Positions 1 to 10,792 of a DNA stretch of 64,000 nucleotides are shown here, piece after piece. Numbering within the stretch: the first letter of the stretch is position 1; each line of letters opens with the position of its first letter. Origin of the DNA: Tenebrio molitor (taxonomy: Eukaryota; Arthropoda; Insecta; Coleoptera; Tenebrionidae); assembly GCF_963966145.1 (NCBI RefSeq), contig NC_091046.1, positions 15,314,001-15,378,000 of the forward strand, written 5' to 3'. A program made the position numbers and the translations under genes. The notes below the pieces were generated by a model. It did not search any database and had not been told where the DNA came from. It worked only from the letters and a program-made list of their open reading frames with translations.

Positions 1-679
1 TAAGAATTACATAGCCAAAAAATAAAATTATTTGACATCCTGAATTTATTTTATTCGAATATTATAATTTACACTTATTCGAATTTTACATAGTCAGCTA
101 TTCAAATATTCGAATAATTCGAATACGATTCCCAAGACTCATGACTGTCATTCATGCACTATCAAAATTCAACTACATATTTTCATCGTGTATGCATTCA
201 AAGCGGTATAGTCAGGAAGAAGTTAGGTTTTGAAGCCAGATGTTATATCATAGTTAGTTATTTAAATGTAGGTTATAACATAACTATTTATTTAAATGTA
301 GGTACTTTAATAATTGACGCTAGTAATGTCAAAAATTCAATTGTTTCCATGGCTAACTAGCTCTTTTTAGAAAATAACACTTTCGAATAAATTAAATCAT
401 ATTTTTTTTTTTTCTCGATTTTTTCCTATTGCAAGTGTCAACTTTTTTTTACACATTCAAATGTAGAAAAAAAAGCTTTACAAGAATAGACTAAGAAATG
501 TATAATGTACTATTTAAAAAAAAATAGTTGACTGTCTTAACTTTGACACATATCATCGTAGAGAAGATTTGACAACGTCATCTATTGTAGTTTCATCAGC
601 GATTTACAAATATATATGGTTTGTTATACTTTTTTCTTAAAATAAAAAAGATATAGGGCCGCGAATACCAATCTGAATC
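1..679. other. AT-rich flank, no gene recognised
   Basis: No coding region is supported here. A cluster of ATTCGAA-type octamers lies at about 51-130. A 15-base direct repeat, TATTTAAATGTAGGT, occurs at 259-273 and again at 289-303. Both look like simple-sequence decay rather than function. Confidence 0.6.
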
Positions 680-1077
680 ACCCGGTATATAACGAAAATA
701 AAAACAGTGGAAATATTATTGGAGCATTTAATACCAAGGATGTTAGTTGATGACAAAGTGTCAAATGCTGCCGAGGACAGATCTAGTTTTTCCATAAAGT
801 AATTGCATTTACCAAGTAACAAAACACCTCCTCCTGTACTTTTGTCCATTTTCAACAGATTTCTATCGCTTCGAAAAACTTTATAGTTACTAGGAGATAT
901 TTCAGAATCAAGTACTGAAGACTTCAGCCAGGTTTCAGATAACGCAATAAAGTCAAAACATGAACAGGAAATAGCATTGAATATTTCATTTAATTTTGTG
1001 TTAACTCCCCGAACATTTTGATAATAAATAGTAATTTCTTTAGCCTTGTTACTAGTAATAGAAGAAGAAGTTAATTG
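680..1077 (-). pseudogene. Jockey-like LINE, ORF2 endonuclease fragment
   Basis: Read on the minus strand, this is the start of a non-LTR retrotransposon ORF2, the apurinic-type endonuclease that nicks target DNA. Visible motifs in order are YYQNVRG, then FIALSETWL, then a GGGVLL stretch, then AFDTL and ILGIKC. This order is typical of the N-terminal endonuclease in Jockey and related clades. The reading frame is open from the UAG at 1078-1080 down to about 640. Homology stops near 683, after VFIFVIY, so the rest of the endonuclease and all of the reverse transcriptase are missing. No ATG precedes the endonuclease motifs in this frame; the first Met is about 75 codons in. The clade is inferred from motif style only. 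Confidence 0.75.
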
Positions 1078-1080
1078 CTA
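1072..1080 (-). promoter_or_regulatory. UAG-CAA-UUA stop context between LINE ORF1 and ORF2
   Basis: On the minus strand the codons are CTA AAA AAA TAG CAA TTA ACT. UAG followed by CAR-YYA is the well-known tobamovirus-type readthrough context. Here it separates two frames that are in phase. The sequence match is direct. That it functions in readthrough is inference. Confidence 0.5.
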
Positions 1081-1310
1081 TTTTTTTAGTTGAAAGTAAT
1101 CTTTTATTTTTTCGAGCTCACGCTGATAGCACGTGCAGCGAAAGTCCCAAGCGGCATGTTCTGTATCAAAATTTGCATTTTCGTCTCTGTTTAATTTGAT
1201 ACAATTTATACATTTAAAGGTCAGTGATTCACACTCAGATATGGTATGATCTAATTTATCTTCTACACCACATTTTGGACATGACTTTTTCTGATTGCAA
1301 AATTTTGTAT
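1078..1310 (-). pseudogene. LINE ORF1, C-terminal zinc-knuckle fragment
   Basis: Immediately upstream of the ORF2 fragment, and in the same frame, lies the C-terminal end of a LINE ORF1 (Gag-like RNA-binding protein). It shows a CPKCG...H...C zinc knuckle and then a CINC...H...C knuckle, followed by a basic tail ending QLKK before a single TAG. ORF1 proteins of Jockey-type LINEs coat the element RNA through such knuckles. The 5' part is lost near 1310. The unusual point is that ORF1 and ORF2 are separated by one stop codon only, with no frame change. Confidence 0.7.
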
Positions 1311-1389
1311 TTCATGAAATAATTTAAGAAAAAGATCAAGAAAGGAAATTCGATTGACAGGTAGATATAAAAAATAGTTTTTTGATTTA

Positions 1390-1816
1390 AAACTTAAAAT
1401 TAATCTTCAAAGCGTCTGGCACCATCACAAACACGCAGGAACATACTCGCAGATGTATCAATGAACGGATCGCTCTGTTTATTATCGGCGGTGTCATTCT
1501 TAGTTCTTCAATTGCAACTTCTGTGTGTTATCTGTATTAATTCTTGCTTTGTATTCGCTCAATCAAAGTAGTGTAGTCTTTCCTTTAAGTAACCCAAGGA
1601 ATTGGAATTTGGATTAAAGTTTGGTGATCTGATCACCATGAGGGCGAGCATGGAGTCGGCAGAGGCCCATCCATCTGTTTGGAAAAATTTGATTTCACCA
1701 TCTTCAAACATCCATGATAAAATGACGGGATGGTGAACACCGTCATGTTGAAACCATACATTTGAACGATGCGCAATATTACGACTAAATATCCATCTAT
1801 GTATCATGCTAGTCAA
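1390..1816 (-). pseudogene. DUF4817-type Tc1/mariner transposase relic, C-terminal part
   Basis: The minus-strand frame contains VWFQHDG, matching the second catalytic Asp motif (usually FQQDGAP). It then has a degraded SPNFNP segment where the family has SPDLTPLDF, followed by GYLKERLHY. About 150 bases further on, a shifted frame gives a weak match to the cysteine-plus-HFE tail of the family. Key residues are mutated and at least one frameshift is present, so the copy is dead. The family is the Tc1/mariner-superfamily group whose members carry an N-terminal DUF4817 helix-turn-helix. Other relics of this group occur at 40.6, 48.4, 49.1, 51.0 and 63.9 kb. Confidence 0.6.
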
Positions 1817-2705
1817 TAAACTGATTCCAAAAGTCTTTATAAAAGTTATTTTGTCATAATAATCAACTTTTCAGTCCATTTGGATTTGTTGTGCTACAGT
1901 ACATACTATTCAGGAAGTTGACTACTGGATATCTGTTTAAAATTATCTGATCAAAGGTTTCATAAAGTATCTCAGTTTATGCTTACCTTAAGAGAGTGAA
2001 TAAGGTAGTCATTTCCCACTGGCTGGTGGCTTGTTTGTTGAATCACTATGATATTTCTGAATCTAACTGTTTTTTTTTAATAATGTAATGAACTAGGCAA
2101 AAATGAATAGGGAAATCCTCCCACGTTTTCTTAAACACTAGATAAATTTAAAATGTTACAGGTACTTAAAACATTACATTTAATGCGTATATATTTATAT
2201 TTCTTACACATTTCATTACAAATTTTAAACTGTATTTATAAAAAATTCAAAAATGGAAAAATTCCTAATTCATATTTGCCTAGTTTATGTTCCACGTTAT
2301 CCCAATAATGTAAAACTTTGAGTAGATTGATTTTTTTTTTGTAATAAGCATCTAGTTCACTGATTCCCACTGTAAATTAACTCAACAAGGAACCTTAGGA
2401 TATAATTATTAAATGTGGGACAAAAATCCTAGCATATTTTCCCAACCAAAACGATGGTTTTAAATCCGAGCCCAAGTCGTTTTAGCTTCTTTCTTTTTGT
2501 AGTTTTGAAAACTGTATTTTTAATTATGTGATCAACATAGAGAACATTTTGCATATCTGTAAATTTGGTTTGGAAGCATTATTCAGATGAATAATGAAAG
2601 CTTTAAAGCAGGAATTAACGGTTCAAAAATTGTTTCAATTGTTTTGAACACTAGATAATTTGTTGTTTTGAAAATAAAAATGTGTTTAAGTAATTTAATG
2701 TTATA
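1817..2705. other. No feature recognised
   Basis: AT-rich sequence without a convincing ORF, RNA gene or repeat structure. Confidence 0.5.
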
Positions 2706-2881
2706 TTGTGCGTTCATTTAAATTTAAACTCAAAGTTGGTGTTGAAGAGTCGATTGTGAATGCACCACTCGTGTAAAAACGTAAGATTTAAACAGCTGAT
2801 TCGTGATCCGTAATCCTTATAGTGCATTCACAATCGACTCTTCAACGGCAACTTTGAGGATACATTTAAATGAACGCACGA
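2706..2881. mobile_element. Palindromic MITE, TA target duplication
   Basis: The 176-bp element has long inverted arms. TTGTGCGTTCATTT at the left reappears reverse-complemented at the right, and both arms share GAAGAGTCGATTGTGAA. It is flanked by TA on each side. The copy at 6495-6658 shares the inner arm motif, so the two belong to one family. No coding capacity. The segment from here to 3224 shows nothing else. Confidence 0.75.
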
Positions 2882-3224
2882 TAGTACTATGGGATTGATA
2901 TAATTAAAGTTAAGTACTTATGTAATGTAATTCACATATTTCTGGTCATTGGAAAAAAGGTACATACATATTCAGTTTCTAGGACAATTTTAAATTTTCG
3001 ATTTGAAAGAAGTTAAGATACTACCTTACCTTTTGAGCCGTTTACTTGCTTTGTCAAAAAAATTAAAACAATCTTATAATATGAATTTTCGTATAAAAAG
3101 TCTGCGATTTGCTGTTTTTTTAATGATCAACAAGATAAAGCTTGTGTTGAACAATAAAAGCTTTATCCATAATTTTAAAAATGTGTTGTTTATAATTTCT
3201 ACAATTATATTCCAAATGCTTATA

Positions 3225-3619
3225 CAGACTGATTCAACTTTCCGACCCTGACGAAATTTAAATGCAACCAGTAGTACGTTTTTCATTCATAACTTGATCC
3301 AAAAACATGAAAAATTTTATTTTTTCTATGGTTTGGATATCCCTTACAAAAGTTTAAAAATTGCAGTAATCCATTATATTTTTATATTTAAGAAACTGAC
3401 TCATCAATATACGAGTATCAATCCTTTCGTCATTGGAGCACATTTTAATTAACAAAAAATATTTCAGAATTATACAAAATAGAATTGTCAAGTGATTGTC
3501 AATAATGCCAAGAGTATCCAGATTTCATACTAAATAAAGTTATCAAGTTACAACTAAATAACATATTACTGGCTCCATTTAAAATTCGTTAGGGTCGGAA
3601 AGTTATGTGAATCAGTCTG
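3225..3619. mobile_element. MITE with inverted ends starting CAGACTGATTCA
   Basis: Terminal inverted repeats of about 85 bp include CTTTCCGACCCT followed by AACGAA at the right and GACGAA at the left. The left flank is TA; the right flank is TG, so the target duplication has decayed or the boundary is off by a base or two. Two overlapping AT-rich ORFs inside are not credible genes. Confidence 0.65.
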
Positions 3620-4160
3620 TGTGATGGATATCTAATTAATATGGATTTTCTTGCAATATTTATGTGTTTCAAAAAGTGCTGTTGGCAATGGAATTTATTT
3701 GTGCCTTAGGTTTTGATGTTATTACTAGGTATGGTGTGCTTGACGTGATGCAGTTATTACTCATATACGAATAGGACACTGATTGTAAAATCAATTTTAC
3801 TTACATACAAATCTAACGAATCCTTTGTAACTATACAACAAAAAAAGTAATCTCAATACTTGTGCATGTAACAATGGCAGGCTTTAAAAAACAAAGGAAT
3901 AGCAGGGTAATGTAATGCCATTAGAATATTTTGTAACAGAATTGGAAAATAAATCGCATAATTAATCCACCGTTTCCATGTGCAGCTACGTGGCGAATTC
4001 CGCATTAACAAAAGTCTTTTGAAAAGCTTACACGTGTCGTGTTATAATTTGAGCCTTTGGGTTTTCTGTCGTGGGTCTAATGACCGCAGTGTTTCGTTTG
4101 TAATTCATTTCACACATATGAATCAGTATGCAACGAGCACAGTCTGAGGATCTTTTTGTT
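3620..4160. other. Upstream region of Ddr exon 1
   Basis: No repeat or coding sequence is evident. A TTTTTGTTTCAG tract ending at 4164 resembles a 3' splice acceptor. If it is used, there is an upstream non-coding exon to the left and this region is partly intron. The promoter was not located. Confidence 0.35.
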
Positions 4161-4178
4161 TCAGGAGGAATAAAAGCG

Positions 4179-4364
4179 ATGTGCAGAAGTGGCGCCGGAT
4201 TCACAATCATCCCTCATCAGCGCGGACGGGTACAAACCAGAGTTAAACGAGGTAACAATGAGTGTTTGAAGAGAGGCGACCAGCGCGGCTCCTCCGGCAG
4301 TGCGTGAGTGACCTGGTGCGTGAGTGACCTGTGCGTGAGCTGCCATGCAGCCGCTGGTGCGATA
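4179..4364 (+). promoter_or_regulatory. Ddr: Ddr 5' leader with two upstream ORFs
   Basis: This segment is more G+C-rich than its surroundings. One uORF runs from ATG 4179 to TGA 4305-4307 (42 codons). A second uORF of six codons runs from ATG 4345 to TAA 4363-4365, and its stop overlaps the main start codon as TAATG. The main ATG has A at -3. Such an arrangement is compatible with translational control by reinitiation, but this depends on where transcription starts, which is not visible. Confidence 0.45.
4301..4339 (+). repeat. Short tandem repeat in Ddr leader
   Basis: TGCGTGAGTGACCTGG is repeated 2.5 times (units start at 4301, 4317 and 4332). It sits between the two uORFs. The first two units contain GTGAGT, a near-perfect 5' splice-site core. 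Confidence 0.7.
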
Positions 4365-4470
4365 ATGACGGCGGTCGGCATGGGCACTATCGGACCATCG
4401 ACGGTCGCGGCGGCGTCGACGTTCGTCCTGTTGCTCCTTGCTGTTCCCCACACGGACGCATTGGAATTAG
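4365..4470 (+). CDS. Ddr: Discoidin domain receptor, exon 1 (signal peptide)
   Basis: The first 35 codons of a secreted or membrane protein. A short polar N-terminus is followed by a hydrophobic core FVLLLLAV (residues 20-27), then a polar PHTDA segment, with likely cleavage after Ala32. The exon ends TTAG before GTAAAT, a good donor, leaving phase 1. Joined to the exon at 20341, the frame continues as LELGSCGSALGMESG, which is how the discoidin domain of invertebrate DDR proteins begins. DDRs are collagen-binding receptor tyrosine kinases in the plasma membrane. The start codon is chosen because it has A at -3, begins the signal peptide directly, and lies just after the stop of a short uORF. 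Only this exon and the next are in the window, so the kinase part is not seen. Confidence 0.75.
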
Positions 4471-5361
4471 GTAAATTACTGTTGTTTTACTTAATTTATT
4501 CGACGCGGCATTGAGAATGGCTTACAGAATAAGGAACGTTATTCACGCAACTCGACGAAATTAAATTAACATGCCATTTTTATGACTAAATAGAACGGAG
4601 GGGACGCACGATAATTTCAAATGGAATACGTTTTATACCGGGGCTTTTATTGAAATTTGTTGAATATAAATTTTAGCGGCAACGCAGCTTGCCACAGTTG
4701 CGTTTTCTTCTCACAAAGAAGCCATATTTCGCTGTAGATGTAGTTTTTGTATTGATTTGAGTCCTTTTCCACTATATTTCTTGTTTTTAATTTAACATTC
4801 AAGCGTGTTCAATGTTGCTGGCGAAATTGAAAACGTGCATGACACAATTAGGGAACGACTTTTCCGCTAACAAGTTAAGATAGAACTGTTTCACGACGAA
4901 GTATATTACTGCTGGGGATGCTACTTTTACATGATTTGCAAAGCTTGAGTTTACTCGTTTTAAACATATTTCTATGAGTTCTGCATGGAGAAAATGGGTC
5001 AATATACAATGTACGAGTATATCAAATTTTAAAGATACACCATCAATTTGAAAATCTTTGTTTACAACAAAAATTTAATCAATTAATCTGCAGAGATAGA
5101 AATATTGCTTTGATTAGAATATCTTAAACATTTTGACACTTGTTTACAATGACTAAATTTTATAATCTTTCATTTTTTAATATCTGCATAAAATACAAAT
5201 CTTCTTCTTAATAATCGTGAGACGATTAAAGCGTTCGAGAATTTCTTACTTTATAAAATAGGCTGATTGTGATTAAATTTTAAGTTGTATTATGTAATTG
5301 CCAAGTGAATGATATGTGTACCGTACTTTCAAGTTGTACTTACGCAACACACATGTAAGTA
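4471..5361. other. Start of intron 1, no repeat recognised
   Basis: No gene or repeat is evident in this 0.9 kb. Confidence 0.45.
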
Positions 5362-5717
5362 CAGTGTGCCCATTTTATCGGTTCCCGCCTTAAAACTACA
5401 AAATAGGCAGCACAATTTACTTTTCTTTGCTGTTTAAAAAAAAATTTTTTTGAAAATTTTCAAGAGGTTGCATTGAATATTACCGTCATGGATGACATCA
5501 GTCATCAAATACTTCAAAAATTTGAAAATAGAGGAACTCTAGTTTAAACTATTAGGTTATGCGTTATGTCACTTTGTGGCATATTGAATGTTTCACTTTG
5601 GCTAACTGTGTTTCTTATTTTAAAAAATAAATAATTTCCACCAAGATATCTGTGCAATGTATTATGTGTTGCCTATTGCTAAACCGTAAGGCGGGAAGAG
5701 ATAAAATGGGTACCCTG
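5362..5717. mobile_element. MITE, TA target duplication
   Basis: Inverted ends of about 60 bp start CAGTGTGCCCATTTTATC at the left and CAGGGTACCCATTTTATC at the right, then share TTCCCGCCTTA. TA flanks on both sides (5360-5361 and 5718-5719). Non-coding, 356 bp, Tc1/mariner-type by target site. Confidence 0.75.
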
Positions 5718-6101
5718 TACATAATTCTAAAAGTAATGTTAAACTATCATGCAAGCTTTCTGAAATTTTAGTGTTTGTGATTGTCCCTTGCTGTTTCAGT
5801 TATCAATTTTGAATTTCCAAATTTGGCAATTCACCTTGACGCGGTAAATTGACATATTCAAATTATTATACAGGGTCTATCAGAATTTGCGGACCAAAAT
5901 AATACGGTGAAATCATCATCTTCTGGGAATAATAGGAAAAATGTTCAAAAAAATCTATTTATCATTTCCAACAAATCAAAGAAAATATGTAGGTACATAC
6001 TCTGATTCGAATTCCGAGGATGACTTAGTTTAACCATGTTTTACACCATGTTGAAGATGACAGCACGGATGTCACTGAATTCGACTATAGTTGTTTTTTA
6101 A

Positions 6102-6238
6102 GGGCCGATTGCACCAACGTGAGTTAAATTTAACTACAAATTAAAATATACGAAAACATTGTTATAACAATAGGTAACTAAAGTAACGAAGCATTTTAAC
6201 CGACAGTTAACTTTAACTGGCGTTGGTGAAACCGGCCC
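6102..6238. mobile_element. PIF/Harbinger-like MITE, TAA target duplication
   Basis: A 137-bp element with ends GGGCCGATTGCACCAACG and GGGCCGGTTTCACCAACG. The 3-bp duplication TAA (6099-6101, 6239-6241) fits the PIF/Harbinger preference for TWA. The inner arms carry AGTTAAA repeats. Confidence 0.7.
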
Positions 6239-6494
6239 TAAAAGATTAATTTTCCTCTAAACAATTGGCATTTTGTGGCAACTAAAACTTTATGAAATGG
6301 CTGTCGAGAACTATTGGTTTTTAATAAATGCATGCTACTATATTTATTTATTATGTTATGGCGACAAGGCATTTTGTATTAGAATTTTTTACCAAAATAT
6401 TAATATCAAAATTAGTAATATTGCTTGGATCTACAGTATCTTCAAATATGCTTATTTATTACGCAATACTGGATATCACATATGTAGACATATA

Positions 6495-6658
6495 TCGGGT
6501 GTTTTTTTAAATTTCACCTCATAGTAGGCGTTGAAGAGTCGATTGTGAACGCACTATACAGGTTACGGATCATCTGTTTAAATGTTACGTTTTTACATGA
6601 GTGGTGCGTTCACAATCGACAACGCCTACTACGAGGTGAAATTTAAAAAAACACCCGA
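6495..6658. mobile_element. Palindromic MITE, TA target duplication
   Basis: A 164-bp element with near-perfect arms starting TCGGGTGTTTTTTTAAAT and sharing GTCGATTGTGAACGCAC. It is related in its inner arm to the element at 2706. TA at 6493-6494 and 6659-6660. Confidence 0.75.
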
Positions 6659-7110
6659 TAGAATTATGTACATCGCGAAAGACACAAAGATATCTCTAGA
6701 CTTTCAGAGTATACACTGTGCTTTGTAAATGTCAGAGACGGATGGTTTTATAATATAATATTGTTTAGTATCATTGCTAGGTCACAGACTAAAGTGAAAC
6801 CCTTTCTACAACAGTGTAATGATTTTTTATTTGATGATGCTTATAGCACAGCGTGCAAATTTTACTAACCATCACCGGCGAAGCTCGTGGCAGCAAACAT
6901 GTTAAATATGCAATCGTTGAGAGTAATTCTGTTCCGTTCTACAACACTTTTTGCTGCTTTACCATCAATGCCGTTTTATATTTTCTAATTTTATGAACAA
7001 AAAATGGTGTAACTTTTAGTATGATAAAACTTCAAAATTTGTTAAAAACTAAATGTGTCGATAATTTAAGCTTTCATGATGTTTTTTTTTTCATTTGCTT
7101 CTATGATATA

Positions 7111-8201
7111 CCGCGTGTAGAATGGATTTTGGTACATAGGTACTTTACGTGTAAAAGTAAAAATTCTCGGATATTGGCTCCCCTAATTATTTTAGAACAA
7201 AGCCTTAAATACAAAAGTTGTAGAGTTTTAAAAATGGTTCCCAATTCTTATTTGTTTTGTTTTTTAACATCTTCCGGAAGTACACAATAATGGAAAAAAG
7301 AATTATAGAATTTGTCAATATAGCAATAGCTGGGAAGTGTAACCGAGGTTACAACCAAAGATGACAATGAATGATATTTGACATGTGAAACTTGGAACCG
7401 GTCGCTCCGGATAGAATACAGGAAATGTTGCTTACATCTTTCTAAAAGACAATCCGGAGTAATACCATTTTACGAAGTTAACTTTTTCTTCTTTGTTAAA
7501 AAAGTTCATTCTTTGAGGAATCAGGAAACTCGTTACGTTTGTCAAAAAATGAACTTTATTGTTGTTGGGTATTACTATTTTATCGGTAGATTTTTAATAT
7601 TTAATTTTTCTTTTCTAACAGAACCAGAAGTTGTTAGAAAATAATTAGAAAAGGATTTAGGTACTTTTTTTTTACTCTACAACTTTGTATTTAAGGTTTT
7701 GTTGGAAAATAATTAGGGGAGCCAATATCCGAGGATTTTTACAATTACACGTAAAGTGCTTATGTACTATTGGGGACAAATTACTTTGGTCGTCAAAGTC
7801 AGTTGACTGACATAAAGTTGTAAAGCAAGCATTAGGACGGTTAACCTTATTTTTTTACTACTATCAACCACTGTCACTGTCAAACTCATCATTGCAAAAT
7901 GTTAAATATCGAAAAATTGACAACTGAAGGAGATATTCCCAGGGGGAAAAATTGAAAAGGTTTCCACAAGGCAATTTGGCCCATTGACAATCCCCCAGAA
8001 ACAAGGGAGATGATTCTAAATTTTTGAATGGTGGAAGGTGCCATATTTTTGACAAGAGGAAAGTCAATATGTAATTTGAAATTGTCATCACTATTGACTT
8101 GACGTTAATGCTTGGTTTACATTAATTTGTTTTGAAGTGACAGAAGAATGACGACCAAAGTATTTTGTCCCCAATAGTACCAAAATCTATTCTACACCCT
8201 G
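7111..8201. mobile_element. DNA transposon relic with long inverted ends, split by a second element
   Basis: Outer ends CCGCGTGTAGAATGG and CAGGGTGTAGAATAG, then GATTTTGGTAC, followed in both arms by CTTTACGTGTAA and CTCGGATATTGGCTCCCC. The arms total about 140 bp. TA flanks lie at 7109-7110 and 8202-8203. The right arm is interrupted by the element at 7767-8177. The interior has no recognisable transposase. Confidence 0.7.
7767..8177. mobile_element. Mariner-type MITE nested in the right arm of the outer element
   Basis: Ends CTATTGGGGACAAA followed by TACTTTGGTCGTCA in both orientations. Inserted at a TA (7765-7766, 8178-8179). Removing it restores the arm sequence TATGTACCAAAATC of the host element, which gives the order of insertion. 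411 bp, non-coding. Confidence 0.8.
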
Positions 8202-8205
8202 TATA

Positions 8206-8611
8206 GGGTGTATCTGAAATACGTGTGTTAATTTAAACCAGTGAACGAAATCGCCAATTTATGAGACTTTTCTCTATAACATTTTTACGAAAAAACATTA
8301 CAAATTGATTTAAAATCTGGAATAAATTAGCCATCAAAGTGTACACCCGTCTATGGGTAAGGCTGAAAATGTTCTGTTGTGAAAGAAACAGTGCCTTGTC
8401 AAAAATGTTAAATTGTTATTAATTCATTAAAATAAAAATACTCATGGTTACAAAAAAGTAGAGACTAGATAATTACACAAAACGACTCGTTTGGTAAAAA
8501 TTGGGGGGCAAAACTTTCGTGAATTTTGAAAAATGTTATAGAGAAAAGTTTCATAAATTGGCAAGCTCTTCCACTGGTTAAAATTAACACACGTATTTCA
8601 GATACACTCTG
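8206..8611. mobile_element. MITE abutting the previous element
   Basis: Inverted arms of about 90 bp: GTGTATCTGAAATACG then TGTGTTAATTT, a CCAGTG segment, and AATTTATGA with TTTTCTCTATAACATT. The left end directly follows the TA of the element at 7111-8201. The right flank is less clear. Confidence 0.65.
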
Positions 8612-9440
8612 CATACATTGGGTCTTGAAATATTTCAAAAATCAAATTTCCAAGTTATTATTGTTTTTTGTAATAAATAAAATTTTCTAGGTGTGAGGAG
8701 TATAAAATATTGGCTTAATAATTTCTTGTTTGTTTCAAATATTCAATTGTTTTCGAGTTGAAACCAATAATTATCGTGTACTTCTTTATTCAAAAGAGTT
8801 TGCTTCTATGTTAAGTTACTATGCTTTCTTTTTTATTGAAGAAGTTTGTCACAAGAGAAGCGGAACGTCGATCCCCCCGCCTCCGTCTTCAAACACAGCT
8901 TATACCTAAAATCGTATTACATATCTTTAATTATTCCAAAGTTATTTAGTGCCTCTTTACACTTTGCACTTCTACTAGTTAAATAATCTTGCAAAATTTT
9001 AATGTGATTTCGTCTAACAGGCACTCAAAGGCACAACAACAAAGGTAAGAGTATCATTTTCTAAAATCTGCTTCTACCATGGTCAGAATAACAACTCTTT
9101 CGATAACCACTGTACAAGTACATTCATGTTTGAATTCAATGAATCGTTATTTATTCCTAGATATTTATACTTCTGATAAACTTTATGTCCTAAAGAATTT
9201 GGAAAAAATATGAGTTCCATAATTTTCAAAGGACAAAGTCTTGAAAAGTACTGAATTCTGAAAAATTTCAGTAATTTATTTTTGTGGACAGGTCAGTACA
9301 GATTGAATGCAAGCTGAGTTCATATGACTGAAAGGTAACGCAGTAAAGTCCGGTGAAAATGTAAACTTAATAAATTAAATTAACAGTTCTTTAGGAACAT
9401 ACATACATACTTTCTTCTATTCAATAATAATTACTTTCCA
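8612..9440. other. No feature recognised
   Basis: Ordinary AT-rich intron sequence without a convincing ORF or inverted repeat. Confidence 0.45.
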
Positions 9441-9459
9441 TGATTTTGGTGTAACGCAT

Positions 9460-9790
9460 AAAATTAATTTTTTGTTCGACACTGTCAGAATTTCAGAATT
9501 TTCTCCTGTGTGAACGGATTTTGATAAATTTGACAACTTGTCAAAACGAAACGTCAAGCTAATTTTAAAGGTTTTCAGCGATTTGGAGCTTTTGGGGGGC
9601 TCGTCGAACAAAAAAACGTTGTATTCAACTCGTTCTTGTGTAATTTGGGCTTTTTTTGGCACTCGTGGGCCTTTAAAACTCTCGTTTCACTCGAGTTTTA
9701 AACTGGCCCACTCATACCAAAAAAAGCCCAAATTACACACAAACTCGTTGAATAAACTACTATTATTTTGTTTTTGTTTTTCAATAATTA
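9460..9790. repeat. Hairpin-bearing repeat, copy 1
   Basis: Contains a long hairpin (about 9630-9755). The arm has AATTTGGGC and a T tract then GGCACTCGTGGGCC; the loop is TTTAAAACTC...GAGTTTTAAA. Next to the hairpin lie GTTCGACACTGTCAG and TTGACAAGTTG-type sequences. A reverse-orientation copy lies at 42193-42512, and fragments at about 14680-14730, 27690-27850 and 50440-50470. Short ORFs here follow the repeat and are not genes. Confidence 0.7.
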
Positions 9791-9859
9791 TTTCAATTAT
9801 AATATTCAGAAAAAAATATTTTGGCGAATGTAAAACCTGTAAAAATTTAGCAAATTGAT

Positions 9860-10792
9860 TGTTAATATGATTAAATTTTCACTTTGGTGGATGATGTTCA
9901 GAGTTTATGCATATGATTTTGCAGCAGTACAAAATTTTACTGGATTTCGTAATATAATTGGATAGCTGGATTCTCGGATTTATTTACAGCTTAATATCAA
10001 GATGTGTTGAAATATTGCAACTACATGAAATTGAATATTCTCCGATTTCTTAAGAATAAAACTGAATATTGAACATCGTTGATATGTATTCTTGCATGTC
10101 TGTGAGTCGATAAGATAAAACGAATGAAGCTGTAAAATACAACATTTTACTGACTCCGTTCACGTTAGCGACAGAATGTGTCAGTCGTTTCTTTCTGCGA
10201 ATATCTTTTCACTTTATTTCTGTTTCGGGACAGTAGACGGTCTAGGTCAATACTTTATAATGGCTTTGAAAGAAACTATGTAGCTAAAAATCGGTATTTC
10301 ATTTGAAATAGAATACACGTACATATAGATAATAATCTGCACAGATTTATTATTCAATTAATCTGCGCAAAATTTGTACACATTTTTACACCCATTTACA
10401 CACTCAGTTTGGTTGGAGATATTCTTCAGTCGTGTTCGACGAATCACCTCGTGTTGCCGTCTTTAAAAATTGAAACTGATGAGTTTCTGTTATTTGCAGC
10501 GGCTGCAGTATGCGTTATTATTATTTTGTTTTAATGGATCAATTTAAAAAATGCTTTCACAAGTGGATAGTGAATAAAAAGACATTTCAAAAAATATAAC
10601 ATTTGACTCCTGATACGGTTTTGAATTTTGAGTTGCCCTCCCTGTGCCTCCACTGGATGGAACAGAAAAGTGTAATAATTTATGCTGAAAGATTTGGAAG
10701 TGGTTTGTCGGATGATTTTTACCAAAAATTAACAACTTGACTTTTATTTCTTACATTACACTTGCACTGTAGTTTAACGAATGACCATAATA
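9860..10792. other. No feature recognised
   Basis: Intron sequence. Two overlapping minus-strand ORFs near 10531-10735 are AT-rich and resemble nothing known. Confidence 0.45.

Noticed and set aside
4161..4453. Minus-strand ORFs of 78 and 96 codons across Ddr exon 1
   Set aside because: They are antisense shadows of the G+C-rich exon and leader, with no motif.
5876..5900. TACAGGGTCTATCAG as a transposon end
   Set aside because: No inverted partner found; the same holds for similar one-sided ends near 21482, 23575 and 60795.
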